DNA of 64,000 nt from Neostapfia colusana. Taxonomy: Eukaryota; Streptophyta; Magnoliopsida; Poales; Poaceae. Under the pieces are notes generated by a model that did no database searches, had not been told where the DNA came from, and saw nothing but the letters and a program-made list of their open reading frames with translations. Positions 1-10,296 of this stretch are shown piece by piece. Location of the stretch: contig JASWHV010000005.1 of assembly GCA_030760725.1 (NCBI GenBank), positions 30,079,241 through 30,143,240 of the forward strand, given 5' to 3'. Each line of letters begins with the position of its first letter. Positions within the stretch are counted from its first letter, which is position 1. The translations under genes were made by a program, and so were the position numbers.

Positions 1-449
1 AAGTTATCCTCTGAACTTTCAAGTTGGAGACCATGAATATCTCCATATCTCCTATGAAAGGAATTAACCGATTTGGAGTGAAAGGAAAATTAGCTCCTCG
101 TTTTATCGATCCATTTGCCATCATCGAAAGAGATGGACCCGTGGCGTCCCGTTTGGAGTTACCGGCAACCTTAGCCAGAGTTCATAACGTCTTCCACATA
201 TCTCAGTTGCGGAAGTGCTTGAAGGTTCCAACGGGAATTCTTACATAAGGAACAGCAGATTTGAAGCCGTACCTTACTTATGTTGAGTGTCCAACCCGGA
301 TAGTTGATCAAAAGACTCGCGAGACAAGAAACCGGACGTTGCAGTTTTTCAAGGTGCTATGGGATCACACGTCTGATGAAGCTACATGGGAAAGCGAGAA
401 GTATTTACAGTTCAATCATCCGGAGCTATTAGAGTATTATGTCCGATAA
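1..449 (+). pseudogene. Element A: C-terminal end of Ty3/gypsy polyprotein (integrase C-terminus plus chromodomain-like tail)
   Basis: This is the last part of a gypsy pol polyprotein whose body lies left of the window. The core FGVKGKLAPRFIDPF, then VHNVFHISQLRKCL and LKPYLTYVE, is the usual integrase C-terminal region of plant chromoviruses. The closing EATWESEKYL followed by NHPELLE fits the chromodomain-like tail thought to guide integration. The reading frame changes near position 48, just before SPMKG, and an in-frame TAA lies at 246-248, so this copy is dead. The ending TAA is at 447-449 and the polypurine tract follows about 55 bases later. The same protein tail occurs on the - strand at the right edge (63428-64000), so both edges of the window belong to one family. 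Confidence 0.9.
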
Positions 450-501
450 TCGTCCTCCTCATATTGTTCTTAATTGTGAATCTCGGGACAAGATTCTTTT
501 T

Positions 502-514
502 AAGGGGGGAGGAA
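502..514 (+). promoter_or_regulatory. Polypurine tract of element A
   Basis: The run AAGGGGGGAGGAA lies directly before the TGTAAAAG that opens the LTR. This is the expected plus-strand priming site. The equivalent tract of the related right-edge element is at 63297-63310 on the - strand. Confidence 0.85.
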
Positions 515-2476
515 TGTAAAAGTCCCAAAACTTGTAAATGAAAAACTTGAATTATGAATAAAGCTGAGTTTCAAAGTCAAGAAAATGGCACTTACAAAAA
601 CTTTCTAAGACATGATGATACACATAGGTGTGCAACCAAATGAGCTAAAAAATTCTATGGCAATTTTTAAGCCAAGGTTGAATTAAACACTATGTGTAAA
701 TTTCTCATGTATATGAGGGATTTTTAAGTTCAGATTGCATAATTGGGCTCCTCAGGTTCCAATTAATAAGAGTGCAAAGTTTGAAAAATATTGGAGAGGC
801 TTTATTAAGTAATTCAAAGGGGGTAGTGAGTTGCATGGGAATTCAAGTTCAAATCTGAATTTGGATAAAACTTTGTCGAATGTGGAATTGAATTCCCGAA
901 GTGAACTTTACCAATTGAATTGGACTACCTGCCAAATTTGGGAGGAATTTGAGGGCAACAAAGAAAGATAAGGAGGAGAGGTAAAAGGTGGGACCCAGCT
1001 GCATGTGAAATGAACACCGTGCTCTGTATTCCTCGACTACACGCTCGACAGCGCTCGGCATGCAATCGCCAGCACACTCGATATTTTCCGGCGATCACAG
1101 CACACCCAAACTGCCTCATGTGATCGGTAAAAATCTCACCGTCTGGCCATAGCCCCGGCAATTCGTTGCTCTCAACTGCAGCACACTCTCTCGCTCGACT
1201 ATTGCCTCCCCAAGCACGCGCTTTGTCCTCCGCCACCGTGCACCTGACCGGAACTACAACGGCCGACCATTTTGGTTGTTTGCACGCTCAGATGAACACA
1301 TTTCCGACTGCACGACGCCATCACCGTTGAACCGCGACCCCGACCTCATCTTTTCTTTCCGGTGCCGTGTCAAGCCATGGAAAACCCGCACACACCTCCT
1401 CTACCTCAGTGCGAGTTCAGAGGATCAAACACCATGGAAAACCGTCAACCATAACCGGAGTTCTTCGAGTTTTCCGAATTCCACCGCAATTTGACCTAGC
1501 TCGATGGTGAGGTCCTACCTCCGCGAGTTTCAGCGAGATCAGAACGTAGTTTCATGTTCTCCTCGGTGTGGTGGTGTTGTACGAGCAAACGGCGAAGCTT
1601 TTGGTGCATCACAGAGCCCTAGCGACGTCGCCGGACATGCCACAGCCAAGGTAACCGTCGCGCGTAGGTTTCCGGCCATACTCGGTCCGATTTAATGCCG
1701 GCAGCGTGTTCCCCACATGAAAATATGTAGAGGCGGCGAGAAATAGCAAGTTTGGGGCACCGAAACCCCCTCCTATTGAGGTCTCCGGCGAGGTAGGCGG
1801 CGGGCCGGCACGGGGCGAGAGGAAGAAGACGACGAGGGCTGGCCCACGCGTCAGCCTCTATTTCGGGGAAACGGGATCTTCTGTGGCAACGGATCAAATT
1901 GTGACTGTTAGAGATTATCTCTGTGCCCCCATGTGTTCTGATTCCTGGAAACACCAAGACACCCGGGACCTGGCTGTCAGGCTTTTAAACTTTTTCCCGG
2001 ATTATTTGAATTCCAGATTTCAATCAATCTTTAGAAGCTCATAACTTTTGCTAGGAAACTCCAAATTGGGCGATTAAAATTGTTTTAGATTCAGCTTGGA
2101 AAGGTGTATTTCAATTTGCAACCCAATTTTCATGAAAGTCAAAAATAAATTCTGTAAAGTTCTTTGAAACTTTTCAGTAAAAGAAATTTTGAGGGAGTTT
2201 GGTTCATCCAAAAATCCTCAAATTTTACCATATTATTCCATAGGATATTATTGAACTCCTGCTAAATTTGCAGCTCATTTGGAGTTGATTTGGGTAGGAA
2301 TTTATGAGTACAAGTTGCTGTGCTCAAAATTGTACAGAAACTTTTTCAGAATATGTTTCCACTTTGAAAAATCCATTCTGGGCAATTCCTAGCTTTAAAA
2401 TTACTAAAATTCATGCATGCTCCCTATGTTGTAATGACATAGCCGGTCCCAAGCCCGGGTAAAGGAGGAGGGGGTT

Positions 2477-5400
2477 GTGATAGGCTTGGCGAGCCAACAA
2501 CTACACTTAGCCATTCTCATGGAAATGAAACCCAATAGAAATTCGTTGGGGCGTAACCCTCTTAGCGACGCGCCATATCGGAACCTGGGTATGTTGTTAA
2601 GTGGGCAAGGGCCAGGTCGCCACCGCCTTAGTGGCGCGCCATATCGGAACCCGGATATGGTGTTAAATGAGCAAGGGCCGGATCGTCACCACCTTAGTGG
2701 CACGCTACATCATCGCCCGGATGTAGTGATAAGTGAGCAAGGGTCTTTGCATCTTACTCGACGGGTGCAAAACGTAAGGAAGCTAGCCGAGGAACATAGA
2801 TTTCGGGTGGGTAGTTGGAATGTAGGATCCTTGACGGGGAAGCTACGTAAGTTAGTAGATGTTGCCATTAGGAGACGGGTAAATATCCTTTGTGTACAAG
2901 AGACAAGATGGGCGGGTCAAAAGGAGAGGGAAGTCGAGAATACCGGTTTCAAGCTTTGGTATTCTGGTTCAGCTGGGACTAGGAATGGCGTAGGTGCTCT
3001 AATAAATAAGAGTGTTAAGGATGGAGTAGTGGATGTTCGAAGACGAGGGGATAGGATCATCTTAATCAAGATAGTAATTGGGGACATTGTCTTGAACGTC
3101 ATTAGTGCATATGCCCCACAAGTTGGGCTCAACATGAGTGCTAAGAGGCAATTTTGGGAGGACTTGGGCGATATGGTTAGTAGTGTACCGATAACCGAGA
3201 AACTCCTCATAGGGGGAGATCTCAATGGTCATGTGGGTGCAACTAACCTAGGGTTTGAGGGAGTACATGGAGGTTTTTGATGCGGCGATAGAAATCAAGA
3301 GGGTAAGGACATCCTAGACTTTGCCGTAGCCTCTGATCTGTTGATAGCTAACACCCTCTTTAGGAAGAGGCAATCTCACCTAGTGACCTTTAGTAGTGCC
3401 CAACACTCTAGCCAGATTGACTTTGTCCTCACTAGGAGAAAGGATAGACGGGAGTGTCTAGATTGTAAGGTGATCCCGGGGGAGTGTGTTGTGACACAAC
3501 ATAAACTTGTGGTAGCTGACTTTCGCTTCCATACATGTTCTTTGCGGGACAAAGGTGTCAAAATCACAAGAACAAAGTGGTGGAAGTTGAAGGGAGAATC
3601 ACAAGAATCCTTTAAAAATAGGGTGATCACAGAAGGACCATGGGCAGAAAATGGAGATGCAGATAGTATGTGGATGATGATGGCAACTTGCATTAGGAAG
3701 GTAGCTAGTGAGGTGTTCGGTGTGACAAAGGGAAAGAAACTTGTAGATAAAGACACTTGGTAGTGGAATGAGGATGTACAAAAGGCCATTAAGGAGAATA
3801 AGGAGTGTTACAAGAGTTGGCATAATGATAGAAGCCCAAGCAACATGCTTAAGTACAAAGAGGCTAAGAAGAATGCAAGGCAGGTTGTGAGTAAGGCAAG
3901 AGGACAGGCCTATGATAAGTTATATGAGAGACAAGAGACAAAAGAAGGTGAAAAGGACATATACAAGGTAGCAAAATCCGCGAGAGAAAGATGAGGGATC
4001 TCAATCAAGTTAAATGCATCAAAGATGAGACTGACCACATTCTAGTGAAGGATGAAGAGATTAAGAATAGATGGCGTGATTACTTTGATGGGCTACTCAA
4101 TGATGGGAATGGGAGCATAATGGTTGAGTTGGATGACTCCTTTGATGACTCCAACAGGCTGTTCGTGCGGAGGATACAAGAGTTTGAGGTTATGGAGGCC
4201 TTAAAAAGGATGAAAGGAGGAAAGGCCCTCGGCCCTGACGATGTCCCTATTGAGGTGTGGAGATGTCTTTGGGACGTGGCAATAGTATGGCTCACAAAGC
4301 TATTCAACCACATTTTCGGTCAAACAAGATGCCTGAAGAATGGAGGAAAAGTATATTAGTACCTATCTTCAAAAATAAAGGAGATATTCAAAGTTGTACT
4401 AATTATCGAGGTATTAAGCTTATGAGTCATACTATGAAGCTTTGGGAGAGAGTGATTGAACACCGCCTGAGGAAAGTGACCAATGTCACTAAAAACCAGT
4501 TTGGTTTTATGCCGAGGAGGTCTACAATGGAGGCGATTTTCTTGCTCCATCAGCTTATGGAGAGATATAGGGAGCAGAAGGACATGCATATGGTGTTCAT
4601 TGACTTGGAGAAGGCGTACGACAAGATACCAAGGTCAGTCATGTGATGGGCACTAGAGAAACATAAAGTGCCAACAAAGTACATTACCCTTATCAAGGAT
4701 ATGTACAATAATGTTAGGACAAGTGTGTGCTTGATTGATAGTGAGACTGATGCATTTCCTATCACGGTAGGACTACATCAAGGATCAGCTTTGAGCCCAT
4801 ACATCTTTTCCTTGGTGATGGATGAGGTGTCGAAGGATATGCAAGGGGATATCCCTTGGTGCATGCTCTTTGCTGATGATGTAGTGCTGGTAGATGAAAC
4901 TAGAGATGGTGTTAATAAGAAATTAGAGTTATGGAGACAAACCTTAGAGTCCAAGGGGTTTAGACTTAGTAGGACCAAAACCGAGTATATGAAGTGTGAC
5001 TTTAGTGGTGTTGGTCGTGAAGAGGGAAATGTTAGTCTACAAGGACAAATAGTACCTAGAAGGGACTCTTTCCGATACTTAGGATCAATGTTACAAAGCA
5101 ATGGCGATATTGATGAGGATGTTTGCCACAGGATCAAGGTAGGGTGGATGAAATGGCGACAAGCCTCTAGAATCCTATGTGATAGGAAAGTCCAACAAAA
5201 GCTAAAAGGGAAGTTCTATAGGACGGTGATCAGACCCGCGATGCTCTATGGGGCGGAATGTTGGCCAACTAAACGGCAACATGTCCAACAAATGAGTTTC
5301 GCAGAGATGCGCATGCTACGGTGGATGTGCGGGCACACAAGAAGAGACCGGATAAGGAATGAGGTGATTCATGATAAGGTAGGGGTGGCGCCGATTGAAG

Positions 5401-5636
5401 AGAAGTTAGTCCAACATCGACTTAGGTGGTTTGGACATATCCAACGGAGACCTCTAGAAGCATCGGTTAACAGTGGGATTTTAAGAGGTAGAGAAAATAT
5501 TAGGAGGGGTAGAGGACGACCAAGGTTGACCTGGGAGGAGGCGGTAAAACGAGATTTGAGAGATTGGAATGTATCCAGAGACTTAGCTCATGATAGGACC
5601 GCATGGAAAGTAGCAATTCATGTGCCAGAATCGTAG
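2477..5636 (+). pseudogene. RTE LINE ORF: endonuclease plus reverse transcriptase, broken
   Basis: The N-terminal part (to about 2760) has short repeats, then an endonuclease domain follows: GSWNVGSLTGK, CVQETRW with the catalytic Glu, SAYAPQ, GGDLNGHVG with the Asp-x-Asn pair, and HKLVVADF with the final His. Reverse transcriptase motifs follow: GGKALGPDDVP, FIDLEKAYD, GLHQGSALSPYIFSLV and FADDVVLV (about 4869-4892). The end LRWFGHIQRRP to GRGRPRLTWEEAVKRDL is characteristic of plant RTE proteins. In-frame stops occur near 3280, 3763 and 4646, and frame changes near 3985 and 4310-4330. The copy cannot make a working protein. The catalytic motifs that remain look unaltered. Confidence 0.9.
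2545..2755 (+). repeat. Three imperfect tandem repeats in the LINE N-terminus
   Basis: Three units of roughly 26-27 codons follow one another. Each has a core like LSGAPYRNPDMVLNEQGP (first LSDAPYRNLGMLLSGQGP, last LSGTLHHRPDVVISEQGS). At DNA level the phrase CTTAGNGRCGCGCCATATCGGAAC recurs in the first two. They precede the endonuclease domain and have no recognised fold. Confidence 0.75.
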
Positions 5637-5852
5637 TCTTGTTTTTTTCTTTTCTTTTCTTTTTTCTTTTTTCTTTTTCTTTTTCTTTTTTCTTTTCTCT
5701 TCTCTCTTTTCTCTTTTTTCTCTTTTTTCTCTTTTTTTCTTTTTTCCTTGTTCTTAGATCTCTTCCTCTCTTTTACTTCATTGATATTGGATTTCATGTC
5801 TAGCCGACCCCAACAGGCTTGGTTGTTGTTGTTGTTGTTGTTTGTTGTTGGT
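5637..5852 (+). repeat. Pyrimidine-rich 3' tract and (TTG)n tail of the LINE
   Basis: From 5637 to about 5770 the + strand is almost entirely T and C, mostly TTTTC or TTTTTC units. A short unique stretch follows, containing CTAGCCGACCCCAACAGGCTTGG, and then TTG repeats from about 5822. The unique stretch plus TTG tail would form the 3' end recognised by the element's own reverse transcriptase. The pyrimidine tract lies between the stop codon and that 3' end. Confidence 0.75.
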
Positions 5853-7761
5853 TTGGCATAAACATGCATATTACATCAGAATTAATTCCTTTTTGCCGAA
5901 ATGCTTAGTGAATTATTCTGGATGAACTACTCATTGAAAAGTTCTGAATTTTGGTCCAGAATATTTTCTTGTAACAAGGAACTCACAGGAAAATTTTGAG
6001 ATAAATTTGATCTCTGTATCAGTATTCTTCTCTATACCTTTTTTAGATGAAAATGTAACAATTAGGAAAACACTTAGTGTTTGATCCAAATGTCAAATCC
6101 ATTTTTCATCAACTAGGATCCTCTCAACCCTAGCTCCTAATCAGAGTTCTATTCTCCACTTTGTAACGATTATTTTATCACAAAGCATTTATAATTAAAT
6201 ATATGTGCATGTCATAACGTGTAGTGATTAATGTGGAGAAGGGTGGAGAAAGTGAAGCTTGCATCAAGGAGCAAGAAGAGCAAGGATTAAGCCTCAAAGG
6301 ATCAACAACTAACTGCATATTATATCTGACTTTAGTCCCCTGCAAAACAAAGGCAAGCTCCGATTTGCATTTAAGTTGTTTTATAAAGTTTTACTTTGTG
6401 CACTACTATGGTTTAGAGTTTGTTTGTGCATTAGGTCAGGAATGATTTATACTCCAAATGCATGACCAAATGAACCCTGGAGTCAAGGGTAGAAGAAGTA
6501 TCCCCGCTGTAGAATATTGCCATGCTAAATAGATTATGACATCCGGTAGAAGTCGAGTAGTTGGAATCTACTCGCGAGCTGTAGTTTGGGTTCACACGGG
6601 TATGGCTTAGTAACCAAACAAAAGTTTATGTTTTGAAAGATGAGACTGGGCAGAGAGTGTAGGCAGCGACAAGACGAGGTCTTGGTCGAATAGCTCTGCC
6701 TGTGTCGGTTAAGGACCGTTCTTGTGTGCGGCCCCACTGAGCAAGTATTGAGTTGTGTACCGGATGCTCACTGGTATATGGGACCCAGTAAACTAATGTA
6801 CCAGTTTAACTGGATTGTAGAAGCATACCACACCATCTTGTTAGACTTATGAGCCCGAGACGGCGCGACCGGTTCTAGAGTCGGGTGTCCTGCAAAAGGT
6901 TGCCACATATGACGTAATGAAGGACGCCACATTTAGGTCATCAGAGGTGGGCGTATGTGTCGAGTAAGCCGGGCAGTGTTTGATTCGAGTCACTGTCCCT
7001 CGCAGTTATGAGTACCACTTGCTCACTGTGTTGTGACCTAGTAATCAAGGTTCAGTGATGACAGTTTGCAAAGTTTATATGTTGTTATGATAAATTGAAT
7101 TGCATGATAACCATGTATGAAGTAGAGATAGAGCAAATTAAAGTTATTTTCCACCTTGGGACAAGTAACATTGGAATGAAGTGTTTCTTGTTTGATTGTG
7201 GATTTCCAATGTTGCTCGGCGCAAGGTCATTACTACATTGGCTAAAATCTGAAAAATAAAGGATGAACTTGTAGACGAGTTTTTATGCAACTTTAAATGT
7301 CTATGTCTTAAGTTACCTTCATGTGGAGTTGCATGAGTTAGGAAAGACGGTTAAGTCTTGCTGAGCCATCATGCTCACTCTTGCAGAGTTGTTGTTTTGC
7401 AGGTAATCCATCGTATAATGTGAAGGGTTAAGCATGACAGCACCATTCTTTGCTGCATGGTCAACAGAAACCCTGCTCGCCGCCGAATCCATTTCCTACT
7501 GCTAGAAAGTGTTATCCTCGAGCAAGATAACTCCTTTGCTGCTTAGCTAGGTTCGTGAGAGTGATCACAGTTGTAATTCCGTCGCAACTCTAATTTTATA
7601 TTCCGCTGCTGTACATTAGAGTGTACATTACTATTTATAAAACAAATCTATTGTTTAGTACACATTTGTGTATGCTTTGGATTCATTTATGTGTGTGCTG
7701 TTCATTGTCGCCTAACATGGCACCACCCAATGCAATTCCTGGAGTGGCAAGGCGGCCGTCA

Positions 7762-8157
7762 CCTTAGAGGCCATGTTATCCGTGGAGATTAAGATGAAGG
7801 CATGTAGAGTTGATCAACAAGATAATATTTCGGCTGTGGACTATCAAGAATTGATGATGGATAAGTTGGATAAAGTTTCTGAGAGCCGAATGAAAGGTTT
7901 AAGGGAGATTGAGAAAGAGGAGCTCAAGGTGGCCAAGTATTATAACAAGAAAGTTTGAGAGAAATCGTTCCAAGTTGGTGACTTAGTATGGAGAACAATT
8001 TTTCCCTTAGAAACTCGAGATAAGAAGTTTGGCAAATGGTCACCGAGCTGGGAAGGACCTTTCAAGATTGTGGGTATTGTCCATGGAAATGCCTACACTG
8101 TGGAGAACTTGCAAGGAGAAAATTCGGGTAAGGCTATCAATGGAAGGTACTTAAAAT
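7762..8157 (+). pseudogene. Element X: C-terminal end of a Tat-like Ty3/gypsy pol
   Basis: The reading frame opens in the middle of a protein with EAMLSVEIKM, equivalent to the EAVLPVEI segment near the end of gypsy integrases. It continues through VEKSFQVGDLVWR, where an in-frame TGA sits near 7956, and GKWSPSWEGPFKI to NGRYLK, and ends around FYPSVW. There is no chromodomain, which fits the Tat/Athila side of the family. Everything upstream was removed from view by insertion of element A, whose LTR ends at 7761. The polypurine tract and LTR follow in the expected order. Confidence 0.8.
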
Positions 8158-8277
8158 GATTCTACCCGAGTGTGTGGCAAGAAAGTTAAAACATATAAAT
8201 TTTGCAAGGTGAAACAACTGATCTATCTTGCAAATATTGGCTTATATAGTTCTTTTTGGCACACTATGTCTGCCCAA

Positions 8278-8289
8278 AAAGCAGGGGGG
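8278..8289 (+). promoter_or_regulatory. Polypurine tract of element X
   Basis: AAAGCAGGGGGG directly precedes the CATGTGTTGG that opens the following LTR. Confidence 0.75.
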
Positions 8290-8291
8290 CA

Positions 8292-8951
8292 TGTGTTGGA
8301 AAAAAACGGTTGTGATGTTTTGCAGCTATGAGAAGCCGAGAAACAAAGTGAAGAGGGCGTTTTATCTCAAGGAATCAAGGTACAGAGGACTTCGGCATGA
8401 GAACCTACCCAAGACCGGAGGAATCTTGCGGGAATACCTTTTTACCTTGGAACAATCACCCGGGTGAGAGTTCCACCCGAGAAAACCGAGTTACCTCGCA
8501 GCCGCAAGAAAAATCAGCTAAACCGCAAGATACAAAGGCCGAGCGGACTTAGGCATTATCGGTAGAACTAAAAACATTGTATATATTAGATTGCGTCCTG
8601 TCAAGTGTTATAGAAGGTGTTGCACGACATTCGGCCGCGCTTTACAGATAGATTGAGTTTCGTTTAAACTTAGGAGATCGGATCTCACAGTTTGTATCGA
8701 GTCTATAAAAGGGCAGCACTCTATCGAGGAGAAATACACAAATACCAATCAAATCAATACAACTTTTCGTTCATCTACTTTATTTTTCATATGTTTTCGT
8801 AGTTTGTAGCTTAGTTCGTAGTTTCTTTGTTGCTTTGCCGATGAAAACATCCATCCCTCTCCACGTAAGTGAGACGTATCATGTTCCCTATCTTAGGAAC
8901 TTCATTTTATCTCAGTTTTGGCGAGCTAACACCGAGATTCCCCGAAGTACA
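8292..8951 (+). repeat. LTR of element X
   Basis: The LTR begins TGTGTTGGAAAAAAACGG right after the polypurine tract. It contains a clear TATA box (TATAAAAG, 8704-8711) upstream of a GGCAGCACTC start-like region. The right end is placed at CCGAAGTACA (8951) because a TTGGCGACTCC sequence, a form seen as primer binding site in Tat elements, begins at 8970. The 18-base gap between them is longer than usual, so this end is uncertain. Confidence 0.6.
8704..8711 (+). promoter_or_regulatory. TATA box in element X LTR
   Basis: TATAAAAG is set in GAGTCTATAAAAGGGCAG, about 250 bases before the LTR end. This is a normal place for the retrotransposon promoter. Confidence 0.55.
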
Positions 8952-8969
8952 GGTCACTTGGATCATCTG

Positions 8970-9744
8970 TTGGCGACTCCAAGCGACTTGGACTCTTTGT
9001 TCCAGTAACAGTTTGTAAATCCTAATTTCATTCCTTGATTTTCTGTTATATGTAGTGAAAGTGCCCAATCACGAGTTAATAAAATGAAAAAAAATACAAA
9101 TTCTAGAAATATAACATTCGGAATCTCCATTTCATTGAAACGCCGTGGCACCGGTGTTCAGTAACAGAAATAGATTTGTAATAATATTCTTCACCTCCAT
9201 TAGTACCTAACTCCGAATTCTGAAATGTTTTTTCGAAATGTTCTCCATATATAAAATCTACACGACTAAAAATGAGTATTGAACTCTTTAATTGACACAA
9301 GAAATAACATTCACGACAGTTGTTAATAGCATAAACCTAGAAACAGAACCCCCTGGATCCTAGAAAGAGAAACCGAGAATCTTTTAGCGATATGTTCTCC
9401 ATATATATATCTTTAAAGCACCTCTCGATCCATCATCCTCTAGTTTGGTTGTTCCTCAACTCCGAAACCTTACGCCTTCGCACATCCCCTTCTTCGTGAT
9501 GCCATCCCCTCTCTCCACCCCACCCCGCCAGTCCATAAAGCTTCGCGGCCGCAAGATTTGGCCCCACCATCACCACAATTGCATAGCCCTCTCTGCTTTG
9601 CCCAAGAACTAGCCGCCGCTCCGTACGGCCGTGCCCCCCCCCCCCCCTTGAAGATGCATTTGTCAAGATTTTTTTTATTTTGGCATGATTTTTTAATTAT
9701 TTTATATTAGTAGCCAGCAAAAGTTTTACCAAAATAGCCACCTT
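8970..9744. other. Unassigned AT-rich stretch between element X and the hairpin cluster
   Basis: No convincing coding sequence is present. It begins with TTGGCGACTCC, resembling a Tat primer binding site. It contains a 14-base C run near 9635-9649 and several short ORFs without recognisable motifs. The 77-codon ORF on the - strand (9433-9666) is Gly/Arg rich and looks like a by-product of composition. Confidence 0.4.
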
Positions 9745-9856
9745 GTCATCCACGACATGGACGATTTGTCCACATGGACAAATAATCGTCCACGCCGTGG
9801 ATGATTTGTCCACGGGGCGTCCACGTTAACCAGTCGTCCATGGCGTGGACGACTGG
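9745..9856. repeat. Cluster of GTCCA/TGGAC hairpins beside the MULE
   Basis: About 110 bases hold at least three neighbouring inverted repeats built on the same GTCCAC/GTGGAC core. ATTTGTCCA and TGGACAAAT pair perfectly at 9764-9783 around a 2-base centre. At 9784-9806 AATCGTCCACG pairs with CGTGGATGATT with one mismatch. At 9830-9856 two 11-base arms (CCAGTCGTCCA) pair perfectly around TGGCG. Further ATCCACGACATGGACG and GTCCACGGGGCGTCCACG copies lie between and beside them. The cluster is about 440 bases beyond the stop of the MULE transposase and may belong to its 3' terminal region. Confidence 0.75.
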
Positions 9857-10296
9857 ATTCCAATTTCCACATTTTTTACTCCATTGTATTGATTTTTTAT
9901 AGTGATTTAAAAATACTTAGAGACATATTTGGGAAGTTTTGTTATGGTAATAAATGTAGTATGCATTGTTATAATTTCATGCAATGAGTTACATATCGTT
10001 TTTGTATATGGAATGAATTGTTATGTAGTTTTGAAATATGCGTTGTATTCAGTTTCAAATTCTTGCCTCTATTGTATTCATTTTTGAACTGCACGAATAC
10101 AATATAGTAACTTCTTAGTCATTATAATGTACACTACTACACTTTCTCACAAAGAAAACAACAAAATATTAAGTTATGACGGAACCCGATAACATAGCTA
10201 ATTTTTTACAAAGCAAAGGGTTCATTACAACAACTCTAATACACAATGTAGATAAGTTTTAAGATTATGCAAAATGAAATGGACTCAAAGAACATA
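9857..10296. other. AT-rich non-coding stretch downstream of the MULE transposase
   Basis: The stretch is AT-rich and without a plausible gene. It would be the 3' untranslated and terminal part of the MULE, which is read on the - strand. I did not find a terminal inverted repeat I could pair, because the other end of the MULE is not visible. Confidence 0.4.

Larger units (their letters stand above)
2440..5852 (+). mobile_element. RTE-type non-LTR retrotransposon (LINE) inserted in LTR A
   Basis: The element starts around AGCCGGTCCCAAGCCCGGG and ends in a (TTG)n tail, a combination typical of plant RTE LINEs. It carries one long ORF with an AP-type endonuclease followed by reverse transcriptase, and no separate ORF1. 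LTR A sequence resumes after the tail, as judged against LTR B (around 52440-52530, opposite strand). I could not identify a convincing target-site duplication. A few tens of bases of LTR sequence appear to be missing or altered at the 3' junction, so the exact ends are approximate. Confidence 0.85.
515..7761 (+). repeat. LTR A: 3' LTR of element A, split by a LINE
   Basis: The LTR opens with TGTAAAAGTCCC after the polypurine tract and closes with GGCGGCCGTCA at 7761, immediately before unrelated gypsy coding sequence. Without the LINE it is about 3.8 kb. The family assignment rests on repeated matches to LTR B (50605-63296) read on the opposite strand: the opening bases, a block near 1610-1790 that matches 53100-53330, the stretch around 5880-6010 that matches 52300-52440, and the closing segment that matches 50605-50790. 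Short ORFs inside it, such as those near 1276-1957, have no recognisable domain and are not called genes. Confidence 0.85.

Noticed and set aside
1276..1957. Open frames inside LTR A
   Set aside because: They are GC-rich LTR sequence without recognised motifs. The matching block in LTR B has different frames.
9433..9666. 77-codon ORF on the - strand, possible first exon of a host gene
   Set aside because: It is Gly/Arg rich, crosses a C homopolymer, and has no domain or believable splice partner.
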